The notes: generated by a model not told the origin, from the sequence alone. A stretch of DNA of 64,000 nt from Spirogloea muscicola (GCA_009602725.1 WELB01000118.1:175883-239882); one strand, 5' to 3'; positions 46,780 to 58,110 are shown, counted from the first letter of the stretch. Translations and numbers: made by a program.

Positions 46780-47530
46780 CAATTTCGTGTATTTGAAACA
46801 AACGAAGGCCAAAGGCCAAGTACAAAGGCAAGCACATCTAAAGACCTACATAATCTACAGCAAAGTGACCCGCTCAGTAACCACGGGTCAAAACATAAAG
46901 GTCGCTAATCGATGCCTGAATACTAGATGTCAGATACGAAGCCCTTCTGCCACCAACTAGAGCTCGGCCAGCTTTCTGGTGCAAGGCATTAGCCTGAGCA
47001 CGCTGCAAACAGGCCGAAACACGTCGTCGCAAGAAAGACAGATATGCAGCTGGCAAGCCCAACTCAACCGGAAACACATCTGCACGACGTGTGTAGCCTA
47101 GATTGGCAATGTTCTGGAGGAGGGTGTGGAAACGAGGACCCAGACAACCAAAGACGTCGATTGCCGCTGGCAGGAGCTGATCGCATTGAGGGTAGTCGGA
47201 GTAATGCTGCAGCTTTCTTTGTTCTGCAACGCCCACTGCGTGACCAGCGATGTGTGTGGATGCTGGTCCCTTGTACGCTTCCGTTACCACAACGTCGACC
47301 AGGGCCCGTGGTCCTCCACCAGGTTGCACGCCCACAATGTCAAGTGTGCGGCGATGATGACGTCCCTGGGCGTCCGTGGTGATAGGCATGATATCGTTGA
47401 CTTCCACGACTGCACGGTAGCCGGCGTCGCGCATCAAACCCGCCAGGGCATCGCGGAGGAGGTTGTGGATGCCCACCACTTCTGGCCCAGTGGGGCATCT
47501 CAGCATGTGAGTGGCGAGCTCAGCACCCCA
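46780..47530 (-). mobile_element. LINE C-terminal region, GGCCATTTGGCC-tail family
   Basis: The open frame 47506-46874 (210 residues, extendable to about 47530) begins at ELATHMLRCP, the H/C part of the zinc knuckle. It continues through RRTLDIV...ALVDVVVTE (RLE-like core), YSDYPQCDQLLPAAIDVFGC and LLQNIANLGYTRRADVF to SISDLYVLTRGY-stop. The 3' UTR ends AAATACACGAAATT at 46780. It is a second subfamily, clearly diverged from the 24801-25895 copy but with the same order of motifs. Confidence 0.8.
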
Positions 47531-47582
47531 ACAGAGGGGCCTGAAGACAGAGAGGGAGACTCTTCCAGTAGAGGGGGGGAAG

Positions 47583-47700
47583 GCGCGCGGGGCGCATGAA
47601 ATGAATGAGATGCCTGCAAGCCGATATATTGTGCAGGCAAAGTCTAGTGCAAACTAAACAAGGCTACAGTAGAGGGCGATGGCTGTGAGGGGCCAGCCCA
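47583..47700 (-). mobile_element. LINE 3' UTR fragments
   Basis: Antisense GCGCGCC-type UTR (GAAGGCGCGCGGGGCGCATG to AACTAAACAAGGCTACA), then a hairpin-tail start (GGCTGTGAGGGGCCAGCCCA). Confidence 0.6.
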
Positions 47701-47754
47701 CGAGCTCATTTGCTCGTTCGCGGCTCCTACGTTGCCGCCTTGTCCATTCGTTCT

Positions 47755-47990
47755 GGTGGGTACTAATGTCATCTTAGGTACCTTAGATTAGGTCTCCGTG
47801 TTATGTAGCATTGTTTAGTCTGCACTCGACTCTGCCTGAACAATGTATTGGCTTGAATTGGCCTCCCTTTCAATTCATGCGCCCCGCGCGCCTTCTCTCT
47901 CTGGGCTGCCATTGCACAGCCCTCGCCCCTTTGGACAGCTTACTTCTCCTCGTCTCCTACAAATCAGGGTTTCCTACGTTGACCTGTCCG
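47755..47990 (+). mobile_element. LINE 3' UTR, GCGCGCC type, and a hairpin tail
   Basis: GGTGGGTACTAATGTCATCT to CGCGCCTTCTC repeats 10480-10612 almost exactly. A GGGCTGCCATTGCACAGCCC tail follows. Confidence 0.75.
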
Positions 47991-47999
47991 ACTGGTAGG

Positions 48000-49840
48000 T
48001 GCTTACTTGTGGGGTTTAAGCCCACTCCAGCCGTGCTTGTGCCCTGCTTCTTTGGCGCCTCCAAGCCTAGGGCTTCGCCTTGTGTAGCCCCATTGGTGGC
48101 ACTTCCTTCTGCCTTTGCAAAGACAAAGTGTTGGCTCGCCTTCGACTGCCCTGCACCGCGGGCCCCTTACCTTCTCACAACACGCACTTTAATCTACAAC
48201 TGAGGCGATGCTGCCCAATCTGCCCGAGGTAGCAAATATTCGTCAATGCTTGTTTGCGTTTCAATCCTCATCACTCTTACACACCCCAAAAGCTTAGTGA
48301 CTTCACGAGACCCTGTGCTTGGAATGAGATGTTGCCTTCCTTGCCGGCGATTTTGAGATGTTCTGCAGTTTGGCTTCATGTACCTCGGTATGTTCTGAAG
48401 CATAAGGGTGGGCACTTCTCACATGGATGATGAAATGTCTGTATGACGAGAACTTCATGAGACCAGGGATCTAAATGCAAATTTATATACTGCTACTCGC
48501 ATTCCCTTCAAGCAACCTCCTGTATGAGGCCTGGGACCCCTTGGACACTCTAGGTGGAGCTCGGCCTGGCGACTATAATGCATATCTATGCCAATGAGAA
48601 GAGAGCAGGGTAGCAGGTGAGCATGCTGGCTGTCTTGATGGCCTAGCGGGTAATAAGCTCGAATGTTAAGACAGTCACTGGTGCTCCAAGTAACAGGCAG
48701 TCTGAGGGGGTTATTTTGCGGCTACTTGCGTGTATTGGCTACCCAGCATGACTGCTTCAGTCTTGAACTTGCTTCAGGACAACTTGTTTTGCCGCATGAT
48801 TATCACAAATTGTGGGAGTGAATACTGCATGAGTGATGCTTCAAGGGCGGCCACGATCTCGCTTACAAGTATCGGCACAGATTTAGTACGTTGTGAGAAA
48901 GTGACCCGGGTCAATGTACGAGCATGGCACACAAATTGAGGTGTACTTTCATCAACATTAGATTGACGGAGTAGGCAAGCAAAGGGTACAGTCGAGGCTG
49001 ACATCTGCAGCTCATTCAAAGGTGAGACAAAGCCCATATCTACTTCTTCGAAACAGTGTGCCTCTCTGTGGCAGGCAATTACAAGTACGTGCGAGACATG
49101 CGAGCAGGCTGGGCAGTACACAACCAAACCCATTTTCAGAAAGAGACGGCACGTATGACAGCATGACACGATTACTGGGCGACAATGATCAGCTTTCATC
49201 TGGTGCCGCTATACTTTGTAATGGATAACCTGAACAGTAGGTATTTTCAGTACACACATCTACCGTACAAACTCGCCAATCAACCTAGGCTTCACAACAG
49301 TCTCTCAGGGTCATTTCCATGATTGCATAGGAGCATCTGCACTCGTGCCAATAAGCAGCACAAGTGGCTGTGCACTGTTGTGTGGCATGCATAAACAGCA
49401 ACTTTTTTTGATTAACCCATCATGCCCTGGAATGATTTGGAATCTTAGCCGTTATGCTTGTAAGACTTGCCTTGATGAGAAATAGGACATCAGTATGCAA
49501 GACCTCAGCACCGTGATTGGAAGGCGACTCATAACAAACACGACGAATAAATTACAAGAAAGTAATCTGTGCACAAGTGCTGATGCTGCCCTAAAATTTG
49601 ATGAGCAGGTGAGCATGTGACACACACATAACTGCTACGTGTCTGCTAGTCAACCTGCGATGTTGACACACGCTTGCCAAGTCTCCATTCTTCCATCCAT
49701 CTGCAGCATGCACGCACATGCAACAAGCCACAAACATTGAGGATGGCAGTCGTGTTTGGCTAGCTTTATTCTCCTTCTGTGAGACTTACTAATAGAAAGG
49801 GGGTCAGATTCTAAGAGAACCAGACCCTTGCATGGATGTT
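48000..49840. other. Intergenic, 3' flank of the ARC3 gene
   Basis: No domain-bearing frame was found on either strand. It is moderately AT-rich compared with the coding DNA. It may include the long 3' UTR of the minus-strand ARC3 gene. Confidence 0.5.
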
Positions 49841-49844
49841 ACGG

Positions 49845-52800
49845 CAAGACATTCTGACATCCAGCAGGGTGATATAGTCATAATTAAAAAACATCAACCA
49901 TGACCCAGCAACCCTCAAGCCATCCATATCTATGCTCACACCACCACCTGCATTGATCATTCCAATCAAAGCAGAGTATGTTGATGGCTGACCTTGCACC
50001 ATCACTTGAGGTGTAGAAGCCGATGCCATGACGCACATTGTTTTGGAACTCTCCAATATAGCTACTGCCATTCGCAAATGTGTACTTGCCCTTGCCATGA
50101 ACCTGGCCCATGGAGAATGAGGCACTCAAAGTGTCTCCCCAATGGTACCTAACAAGTCCCTGCCAACCGAACAGCACCCAGATCCACATCAGCTTCAACC
50201 AAAAGCCCAAGCACACAAAAGCTCAAATCAGGAAACTTTCAACCAAGCCATCCTTCGGACAAGTGTTGATTTCATTAATGACCGGAACGATGAAAGCTGG
50301 CAGATGTTGCTGGATATGGAAATCACTGACCTCGCCATGCTGCAGGTCTTGCTTCCAGGTTCCACACACCACATCGCCGTTCGCCTCCCAGAGCTGGCCA
50401 ATGCCATCCTTTGCACCATCCAACCATTCGCCCTTGTACCTACTTCCATCTGGCAATGAAAGCTCCCCCTGGAGGAGAATGGTGCAGAGTAAGTCTGACG
50501 AGATTAATTGACTGCAGTGGCAGGGTGCAATGCAGTGGGGAAACCTCAGAAGCCAGAAGGTGGGTTGATTGACCTTAACTGAGACCACAAATATAAGCAA
50601 ACTCACAGTCAACCAGTGAGTATTGACATGATCATGCGAGGTTGCACGGCATTGCAGGCAGCCTGAGCAGCATAGACAATGCACATTGATGCAAAGGCAG
50701 AGTCAGGGTTATACGAGACAACGACTCTGGTCCCTGCAGTACCTGGCCATCTGGTACACGCCCCCTGGTGTAGCCTTTGTACTTCCCCCCTTTGAAGTGC
50801 ATCTCCAACAGCTGCCTCTGACAGGTATCTCTGTCCAACTCCTGATACATGCCAAGGACGCCAGAAGACCTTTGTTGAGAAGTCTACGTACACACACGAC
50901 ACTATTGAGAACCAGGGCCAAAGCCAAAGCTGCCAAAGTCATGGCATTGATATGCAGCTAACAGATACTTGCAGATGTACTAAAACTAAACTAAGTGCAA
51001 TGTCAGCTTGCAGTGGATGACCCATCCACTGCAAAGATTACAGCTCACCAGAGCAACCTGCAACCGCCGCTTGGCTCCACGTGGCTTGAATCGGACTTGA
51101 GGCTCTTGCATAGGCCTTTCTTGGGCCATCTCCAAGGTCCCTCTGTCCTGGGGGTTCTGCCTCCTCTCCTCTGCCTTGTGCATACTGTCGCGCTCTGCTT
51201 CGTAGCTCTTGGCAGCAGCAAAGTTGCGGCCCACTGGATGGTCCGTGCGTGGGCCAACGAAGTCCTGCCTGGGGTCAGCCTTCCAGCTTTGCACAGCCTG
51301 CTTCCACTGGCCAGCGACCACGCCCTGCCTCTTCCTCCCTAAGGCCCGCTTTCTCGAGGCATCCAAGGACGCGTTCGCGATGACCCCTTCCTCGTTGCAT
51401 CCGTCGAGACACACCATGGCTTCTGCTTGTACAGGCTGCAAGGGTGCTGCTTCTTGAGGATCCCTCGAGTCCTCAGCAGCCATGCCCAGAGACAGAGACA
51501 CTTCCTTCAAAGACGTTGCTGTAACTCCGACCTCGCTTTGTGTTGTGGGTGCTGACAGGCTGCCTTGCCCATTTGGTTCACGTCTATTCTGAGGCACCTC
51601 AAGCATGCTTGCAGCTTGTGCAGGCGAAGGCAGCACAGTGTTCGCTGCCAACCTGGGCAAGAGCACACCTTGCAGTAAATATGAGGCCGGTACGTAGGAG
51701 TTACTGTACAACGTGCATTCTTCATACAGGTATACAACTATGTATTCATGATAGGAAGCTGGGAAGATCAACACTTGACTATTGCAAGAGCAAGGCAGGC
51801 CCACAAAATGAGGAATTGCCAGAGACTGTCACAATGACTGGCAAAGTGAACAGTTACAAGCCTTACCCAACGAGCAGGGTGGCTGCAAACGTATGAGAAG
51901 GATGGTCACCCTCGATGCTGCAACAGATGAGCTTTGCCTGCGACCCGGCCAGCCTTTGTAGCATCCACACAGCTTCTTGCTCATCGCTGTCCAGAATGAC
52001 GTGCCCAGACAGTACGCACAAAATGACCCCTTTTGTGCCCTGGACCGTTCAACAGATTTGACACAAGTTGCTGCTTCAAAGAGTGTGCCAGGGTTTACCA
52101 ACACTCCAACAGAGTACTCTGCCTCATCACACTCAAGAAAGGGCGGCAGAATAACAGCTGCGACGAGTTGACGGGCGCAACCCAGTGGCAGGTGTATGTA
52201 ATCCTTCACCCAACACCACGGGTACTACCAAGATGCTACTTCTTTCCTACTCCGACATTGTGCTTGATCTAGGCATCCTGTTGAGTCCAGCTGGTGCACA
52301 AACCTACTCTTTATATGGTTGGGAGCAATCAAATACATTTGAAAGTGACTTACAGCAACACACCCGTCCAGGAACGGTGACTCGAATATTGCACGCTCAA
52401 CTGCTGCCTTGGCATTGGTGGCCTTCCCAGAACCAACTGCTACCTTACCAAGCCCTGCGAGGATCTGCATGCATGGGAATCAAAAGCAGTTGACATGTAC
52501 ATTACTAACACACTCTGGCTAGCATGCTTGAGCTTCATGACTTTCTGCAGCTCAATTTTAGGGAACGACCTCAACAAGCTGGGAGCTGTTCAGGCTGTCC
52601 AGCTCACTACCAGGTCCTACGGCAATAATGTCCCGTCCAGTCTGGGCAACACAAGCAAGCCCACATGTCACTGTCGCCGGGTCCTCCCGTCAGACCCTCC
52701 CTAGCTGATGCAGATGCACTTAGTCTCTCGTTCTTGTTCTCATCCTGCCCATAAATAAGCATGAATTGCTGTTGTGCGCGCATCTACTGCCGTGCAAAGT

Positions 52801-54760
52801 ACTCTTCAGCAGGAGCTTCCACCACACATGTGCTTGTCAGACTAATACCTCAAGTGCGCTGGAGACTGCGTAGACTGCATCTAATGCTGCAACGTCAGCT
52901 GTCAAGGAGGCCTCTGCCAGCGGAAGCGCGCCCGTGCTCCCCAGCAGCCGGTCCTGCTCTACCACTGAGCGCAATTGAACAGTCGATCACAACCCTCAAG
53001 AAGCGCAAGCACAGAGTCTGCACAATGACCTGCATCTGTGCGCCTGTAGTAGTCTACAGGAGGGCAATGTCTGAATTGTGACACTCTGCTAGTGCAACTA
53101 GCTAAACTCACCTATCAACAGGTCTGCCACATCCTGCAAAGCCGCTACCTGCTCGGATGCCTGGCACTCAATGTAAGCATCTGGTCAGAGGAACTCGCAT
53201 TTATCAGCTCACGGTGCCGCTATAGATAACCTGCATCAATAGATGCACCGAGAGCCTGCACTGCCCGTCTGTGCCCAAATACTCTGGCTATTTTGCTAAT
53301 GTTATATTGCTAAGTCAACATGTGATGCCTTGAAAGCCCTGCTATGCAGCGCTGCACACCTGTGCTGCGCGGCGCGCGCCCTCGAAGGTGAACGGCCTTG
53401 TCACAGCCGCCACGGTCAGCGCACCGGCCTCTTTTGCGCATAGCGCTACAACTGGCGCCGCGCCCCCGCCCGTACCACCGCCCGCGCCAGTGAGCTGCAG
53501 CACATGGGGTCATACACCTGCCTGCTGTCACTGACCAGAGTACCAGACTATGTCCATGGTGGAATCTCTCCTGTGCACTCTATGTAAGGGAGCACCGCAG
53601 CCTGCAAGGATCCAAGACTTTATGGACCTTGGTCTACTTCCACGTTAGCACGTCAACAGCCGCAGGACTGATTGACCCACAAGCTCCTCCTACATTGTTT
53701 TCTCAATAGCTGGCATGATTATCCTGCGAAGGACCACTCGAGGGTGTGCAGTGCATCTTGAACGGGACCTGCTATGACCTTGTCAGTAATGCTATACATC
53801 ATCAAACTGCTGTCACTCCTCAGATTAGAAGGCCTCAGGGATGGAAGTGGCGTGTGGATCAAAGTGACAAACCAGGAAGACAACTTGTGCCCCCGCAAGA
53901 GCATCCCGCACGTCATCGACAGATGACGCAGCAGCCTTGAAGCCAAGCGCACCATCCCCTCCTGTGCCTATAAAGGTAACACTTCACAATTTCTCTCAGT
54001 CCAAGGTGGTCAACGAGCCCGCTGGAAGCAAATCATTGATCCATCTTGTTGAGCCAGGAACAAGCATGTCTAGCGACTTGCTTACAATCTGCAAGCTCTA
54101 CACGTCTTAGAGAGAGAAAACCAAATGCTTCATATTGACCTCATTTGACAGTTTGCTTCAGTGGACGAGGCAAGGAGGGGTGCCCAAGCAGGAGACCTAG
54201 GCCAAGAGTGAGGCCACCACCCAGCTGCAGATGATGATCAACCGCTGCTGCGTGCAGAGCCTGGACGTCTGTGTTCATGGCCCTGCTCCAAGGAGCCTCA
54301 GAAATGGCACCCATCACAAGTTGCATTACTGTTGCCTGCCGCCTTCGCTGGCGCAGGACAAAGTGAACTCGTCTTCTTCTCAATTGTAAAACGTACAAAA
54401 GATGAAAGCCACCCTGTTACTCCTTTGTTTCACTCTTGTCCGAGCAAGTCTAGGCCTCGTGATTGCGCAATAAAGAGCCGTAAAGGACAGCCAATTGTGG
54501 GCTTCCCCGTCTGCTAAGTGGGATCGACAAGAACGGCATTGCTTGTCAAGGAGCAGCTCGCTCGCAGCCAGGACGCACCAGAACTTGCATCTGGGAAGGA
54601 GGCCGCTGGCGGCGACGTAGGAGACCATGGTGCCACCACGTGTGCCGAGGCCAACCACCGCCTGCTGCAGCCTTGCTGGGAATGCCGCCTCGGTCGTCGC
54701 TATTACCGTCGTCTCTGGGGCTTCCACCTGCCCGAACACTGGCAGCGCCTGTTAGGGAGC
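49845..54760 (-). CDS. ARC3: ARC3-type FtsZ-MORN fusion, plastid-division regulator
   Basis: FtsZ-like GTPase domain followed by MORN repeats, the defining architecture of plant ARC3, which places the plastid division ring. N-terminal exon about 54,740-54,560: [20 protein letters not shown]. Next (about 54,350-54,150): [20 protein letters not shown] and LTLGLG, the FtsZ NTDxQAL and GLG elements. Then [13 protein letters not shown] and GAQVVFLV (about 53,950-53,860). Then the tubulin signature [20 protein letters not shown] with [13 protein letters not shown] (about 53,500-53,380). C-terminal FtsZ-like blocks follow: [34 protein letters not shown] and [14 protein letters not shown] disordered middle region (51,660-51,060) precedes three MORN exons: [33 protein letters not shown] and [20 protein letters not shown]. 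No stop or new start separates the two halves. Exon borders and the two gene ends are approximate, and a transit peptide was not identified. Confidence 0.87.
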
Positions 54761-55320
54761 GTGCAGCTGCTTTGCCAAAGATAAGGATAACCCGATGTCT
54801 AGAATCATGTGGCTTCTTCAATCAAGGTCAGGGCTTGGCGTTATCGAATGTGCAAAGTCCAGGCCGCCTTCCTCGGAACCAGAGCGACAACACAAGGCAG
54901 CCCACAAGCTGCGAACGCATCCGGGCCACAGCCACGAAGCGGTGGTTGCAACGTGTGGAGGCAACCCAGAGCTGCATTTGGGTCAGGACAGTGGGACAGC
55001 GGTAACCACCTGTGGCATGCTCGGGCCTCTCCGGGTCATGTGGCAGCACGACACTGGCGACGGAGGCCAGCATGTGGAGGCGGACCGATGGCCGGCCTCC
55101 ATGCGACGGGCTGCCATTGGTGCCACCCCAGGTTTGGCCATTGGGAAAGCGGCCTGCCGCCATCTCAAGCTGCTCGATGACTCGCACTTGTGTGCGCCGC
55201 AGCGCGCCACCGCCGGCACCGTCGCCGCGGGACGAGCGAGCGGCGCCGCCATGGCAGAGGCCAGCCCAGCACGGGCCGCGAGCTCGCTAGGAGATGGCAC
55301 TGCTGCAGCGGGACACGAGC

Positions 55321-55605
55321 TCAGTGGCCGCCGCCGTCGTCGTGCTCCACGGCGAACCGCAGGAGCCGGCGCAGGCGCTCGGCCTCGGCGGCGCCGTCCT
55401 CCGCGGCGCGGTACTGCTCGGGGTCGGCGTTCACCCAGGCCTCGGCGACGGCGACGGCGCCGGCCGCCGCCGAGGACGGCGCCAGGCGGAGGCGGTAGAC
55501 GCAGACGCCGGTCCANAGGGGCTTCGCCCTGGCCGCCCACGCCGCCAGCGGCGCCGCGCGCTCCTCGGCGGCGGCGGCGGGGAGCTCCACCTTGGCCAGG
55601 ATTTA
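55321..55605 (-). CDS. Orphan coding block, unknown function
   Basis: A minus-strand frame of about 90 codons (LAKVELPAAAAEERAAPLAA ... CVYRLRLAPS ... AVAEAWVNADPEQYRAAEDG) has protein-like amphipathic composition and ends at 55321-55323. It is upstream of ARC3 on the same strand and could be a 5' exon of it or a piece of another gene. It contains one ambiguous base (55516). Telomere-like repeats begin immediately upstream at about 55,600. I recognise no family. Confidence 0.35.
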
Positions 55606-55685
55606 GGGTTTTGGAGATCAGGGAAGGTGAGTTTTGGAGATCAGGGGTTAAGGGTTTAGGAGATGAGGGTTGAGGGGTTGTGGGT
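55600..55685. repeat. Degenerate telomere-like repeat block
   Basis: Variants of TTTAGGG mixed with GGAGATCAGGG: GATTTAGGGTTTTGGAGATC, GGTTAAGGGTTTAGGAGATG, GGGTTGAGGGGTTGTGGGTT. It looks like decayed telomeric or subtelomeric sequence inside the chromosome. Confidence 0.6.
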
Positions 55686-55689
55686 TGCA

Positions 55690-56560
55690 CACCGGGCTCG
55701 ACGAGACAAGTCGAATCGAGGCGCTTCCACAGCAGTCTGGCCATCTGGGCGTTGGGCCGGGGGGTTTTGACCAGCCCAGCACAGCCCGGTTGATCGCCGG
55801 CGACGGTCACGGCGGCCCGGAGTCCATGTGGGCTGGCCTGCCACCATATCCCTGCCTTATATTGTAAGATATCCACCGAGGACCCGCAAAGAGTGGCTTG
55901 ATGGGCAGTGGACTGAATTCTCCAATCTCTCCACTTTGTGGCACGTGGAGGAGCAGACTAGCCATCCGCAGCGGACCCGCAACGAGCTTGATGGGCAGTA
56001 GATTTGAGTTTCTCAACCTCTACACTGCATGTGCCACAGCAGGGCAGAAAGTGAGCAGCCCAGGCTTCAAGCTCGCTCGCAGTGCACTATTGCATTTACT
56101 GTCAAACTAATCAGGCCTCTGCATTCGTCTGGGTTATACACGCAGGCTGCTCGCAGCCATAGCATGTGCCCAGAAGTCCGCCACTCCGGCCAGTCTGTCT
56201 TACCTGCGGTTTAGGGTTGATCGGAAGGTGCAATGATCATAAGCAGTTCTGAGGAGGATGCAGGTGCGCTTGTCCCGTTGTCTGAGCACGTGGGCCTAGG
56301 GGGAGAGGTTATTAAGGGCACGTCTGACTGAGGCGCCTGTCCCAGTGGTTTTGACTGCCTTGCTTATAGTTGGGGCTTGCCCCTACGTCCTATTTTGTGG
56401 GCTGGCCTTTCTCAGCCTCTGCCGCTATTTGGGAGAGCACTGTCTCCTGAAGTGGAAGGCTCTTCAACGAGGTGGCGGTGGTGTGGAACGTCAGCCAAAA
56501 AAGCATAAATGAGGTTTTAGGGAAGCCCAACAGAAATGCACGAAGCACTCAGCAAACGAG
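55690..56560. other. Intergenic, unassigned
   Basis: No gene was recognised. 55,870-56,000 contains a partial direct repeat (CGAGGACCCGCAAAGAGTGG / GCAGCGGACCCGCAACGAG, then GATGGGCAGT). GGTTTAGGGTTGA near 56,210 is another telomere-like unit. Confidence 0.4.
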
Positions 56561-56609
56561 TTGTCATCAGTTCCTCTTTGAAAAGTGCAAGGCAAAGTTT
56601 AGAGTTTAC

Positions 56610-56710
56610 AAAAGGAACAGCTCTTTCACAGTAAGGGGATGGCTGTGAGAGGCCAGCCCGCAAGGAATGAATATGCACAAGGTCCACAAGGGCCAGAAGG
56701 TGCAAGTATC
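56610..56710 (-). mobile_element. LINE hairpin tail
   Basis: Antisense: CTCTTTCACAGTAAGGGGAT, GGCTGTGAGAGGCCAGCCC and GCACAAGGTCCACAAGGGCC. It is related to the tail next to the 5S copies at 57,500-57,545. Confidence 0.55.
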
Positions 56711-56959
56711 TAACCTCGGTGAATAGTGTCAAATGGACGCTTAATGATTCCAGTTAACAAATGCAGGACGGTGTCAGTAGAGGAGAGAGAGGAGAGACGG
56801 GGAAGGGTGTAGGAGGGAGAGTAAGTACAGGTAGGTGGAGTAAGTAGCAAAAGGGATGCGCGAAGGCAAGAAGGCATTGGGGGCGATGCCTGTGAAAGGC
56901 CAGCCCAAGTAAAAGCACAAGGCCCAAAGAGTATATCAGCGCCATGGGGCCGGAGAAGC

Positions 56960-57140
56960 TCTTCCTAAGGCTCTTCCTTACCTGACATCTAGTATTCATG
57001 CATCGATTAGCGACCTTTATGTTTTGACCCGTGGATTTTGAGCGGGTCAACCTGCTGTAGTTTATGTAGATATCTAGATGTGCTTGCTTGCCTTTGTACT
57101 TGGCCATTGGCCTATGTTTGTTTCAAATACACGAAATTTT
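56960..57140 (+). mobile_element. LINE 3' end, GGCCATTGGCC-type UTR
   Basis: The plus strand has CATCGATTAGCGACCTTTAT and TGTTTTGACCCGTGGATTTT (the stop position is altered), then the UTR to AAATACACGAAATTTTTTAC. Confidence 0.7.
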
Positions 57141-57265
57141 TTACTAGGGGGGCGATAGCTGTAAAAGGCCAGCCCAATTGGTAGACCAAGGTGCGGCGGG
57201 CCGAAAAGCGTGACCACACAGCTATGCAAGGAGCTATTATCATTTCATGCGCACCGCGCGCCTCT
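57141..57265 (-). mobile_element. Hairpin tail and GCGCGCC-type UTR remnants
   Basis: GGGGGGCGATAGCTGTAAAA then GGCCAGCCCAATTGG (antisense tail), followed by a plus-strand TTTCATGCGCACCGCGCGCC end. Confidence 0.5.
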
Positions 57266-57499
57266 TCTCTCTCTCTGTTATAAATGGATTTCCTCTGATT
57301 TCGAGTCAATGTCACAGCTTGACTGAAGTAGCAGCTGGAAATCCATGATGCGGCCTGCGCGCAACTGCACGGCCTGAGGACGCTGGAGCATAATTGAAAG
57401 ACTGGCGGTGGCTGTGGCTTTCACATTCTTTTGGTCTGGTCTTTCACAGACATATGACCCATCGCAAGTGCTACTTCGCCTTGTGAAAGATAGATAGCG

Positions 57500-57545
57500 G
57501 CTCTTTTCCAAGAGGGCAAGGGCTGTGAGTGGCCAGCCCAACAAG
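57500..57545 (-). repeat. LINE-type hairpin tail attached to a 5S copy
   Basis: On minus: TTGTTGGGCTGGCCACTCAC, AGCCCTTGCCCTCTTGG. Stem GGGCTG / CAGCCC. It begins about 35 bases after the 3' end of the deleted 5S sequence and in the same orientation. The same tail, truncated at GGCCACTCAG, follows the intact 5S copy at 57,670-57,690. Confidence 0.7.
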
Positions 57546-57580
57546 GACTACGTCAGATTCCAAAAGCGGAAAAGGGTAGT

Positions 57581-57661
57581 GGATACGACACGAGGGCCCA
57601 AGGGAGCTTAACTTCGGAGTTCTGATGGGATCCGGTGTAGTGGCCCTGGTATGATTGTATC
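57581..57661 (-). pseudogene. 5S rRNA pseudogene with 36-base deletion
   Basis: Identical in outline to the intact 5S copy next to it but missing the 36 bases between CCTCGTG (3' arm) and the CCCTTGGGC of loop/box A. The deletion removes the GATGGGTGACC internal element and box C, so normal TFIIIA binding should be lost. Flanking DNA on both sides is duplicated with the intact copy (unit about 150 bases). Confidence 0.75.
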
Positions 57662-57726
57662 ACGTTATAACTGAGTGGCCAGCCCTACAAGTACTACGTC
57701 AGATTCCAAAAGCGGAAAAGGGTAAT

Positions 57727-57843
57727 GGATACGACACGAGGACTTCCCGGGAGGTCACCCATCCCAGTACTATTCTCGCCCAAGGGAGCTTAACTTCGGA
57801 GTTCTGATGGGATCCGGTGTAGTGGCCCTGGTATGATCGTATC
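57727..57843 (-). rRNA. 5S ribosomal RNA (possibly a 5S-derived SINE head)
   Basis: 117 bases with the plant-type 5S sequence. GATACGA at the 5' end pairs with TCGTATC at the 3' end. Box A region GAAGTTAAGC, intermediate element GATGGGTGACC and box C GTGACCTCCCGGGAAGTC are all present. The minus-strand 3' flank is ATTACCCTTTTCCGCTTTTG, giving T4 runs that can end pol III transcription. It could be a genuine dispersed 5S gene or the head of a SINE. See the finding on its shared LINE tail. Confidence 0.85.
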
Positions 57844-57934
57844 ACGTTATTACTGATCTTAATATCATATATTTTACATGAAAGAATCCTCTCCGCATGC
57901 CGGTGCGTCCAGCTTCGGCCCTTCGTACGACATT

Positions 57935-58110
57935 CTTGGGCTGGCCTCTTGCAGCCCTCCGCCCTTTTGGAAGTGCTTATTTTCATTCACGAAAAGAAGG
58001 AGCTCTTTCGTTTGTACTTGGCCATTGGCCTATGTTAGTTTCAGATACACGAAATTTGCTCCAGAGGGGGCGTGGGCTGTGAAAGCAAGCCCAACAAAGA
58101 GTGAATAAGT
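57935..58110 (+). mobile_element. LINE 3' UTR mosaic
   Basis: GGGCTGGCCTCTTGCAGCCC tail, then the TTTGTACTTGGCCATTGGCC to CAGATACACGAAATTTGC UTR of the other class, then an antisense GGGCTGTGAAAG tail. Three ends are joined in 170 bases. Confidence 0.6.

Noticed and set aside
49811-50125. Minus frame ending [14 protein letters not shown] as the ARC3 C-terminus
   Set aside because: It is possible, but it needs read-through of a likely splice donor at about 50,000 and gives no MORN motif, so the gene end is left approximate.
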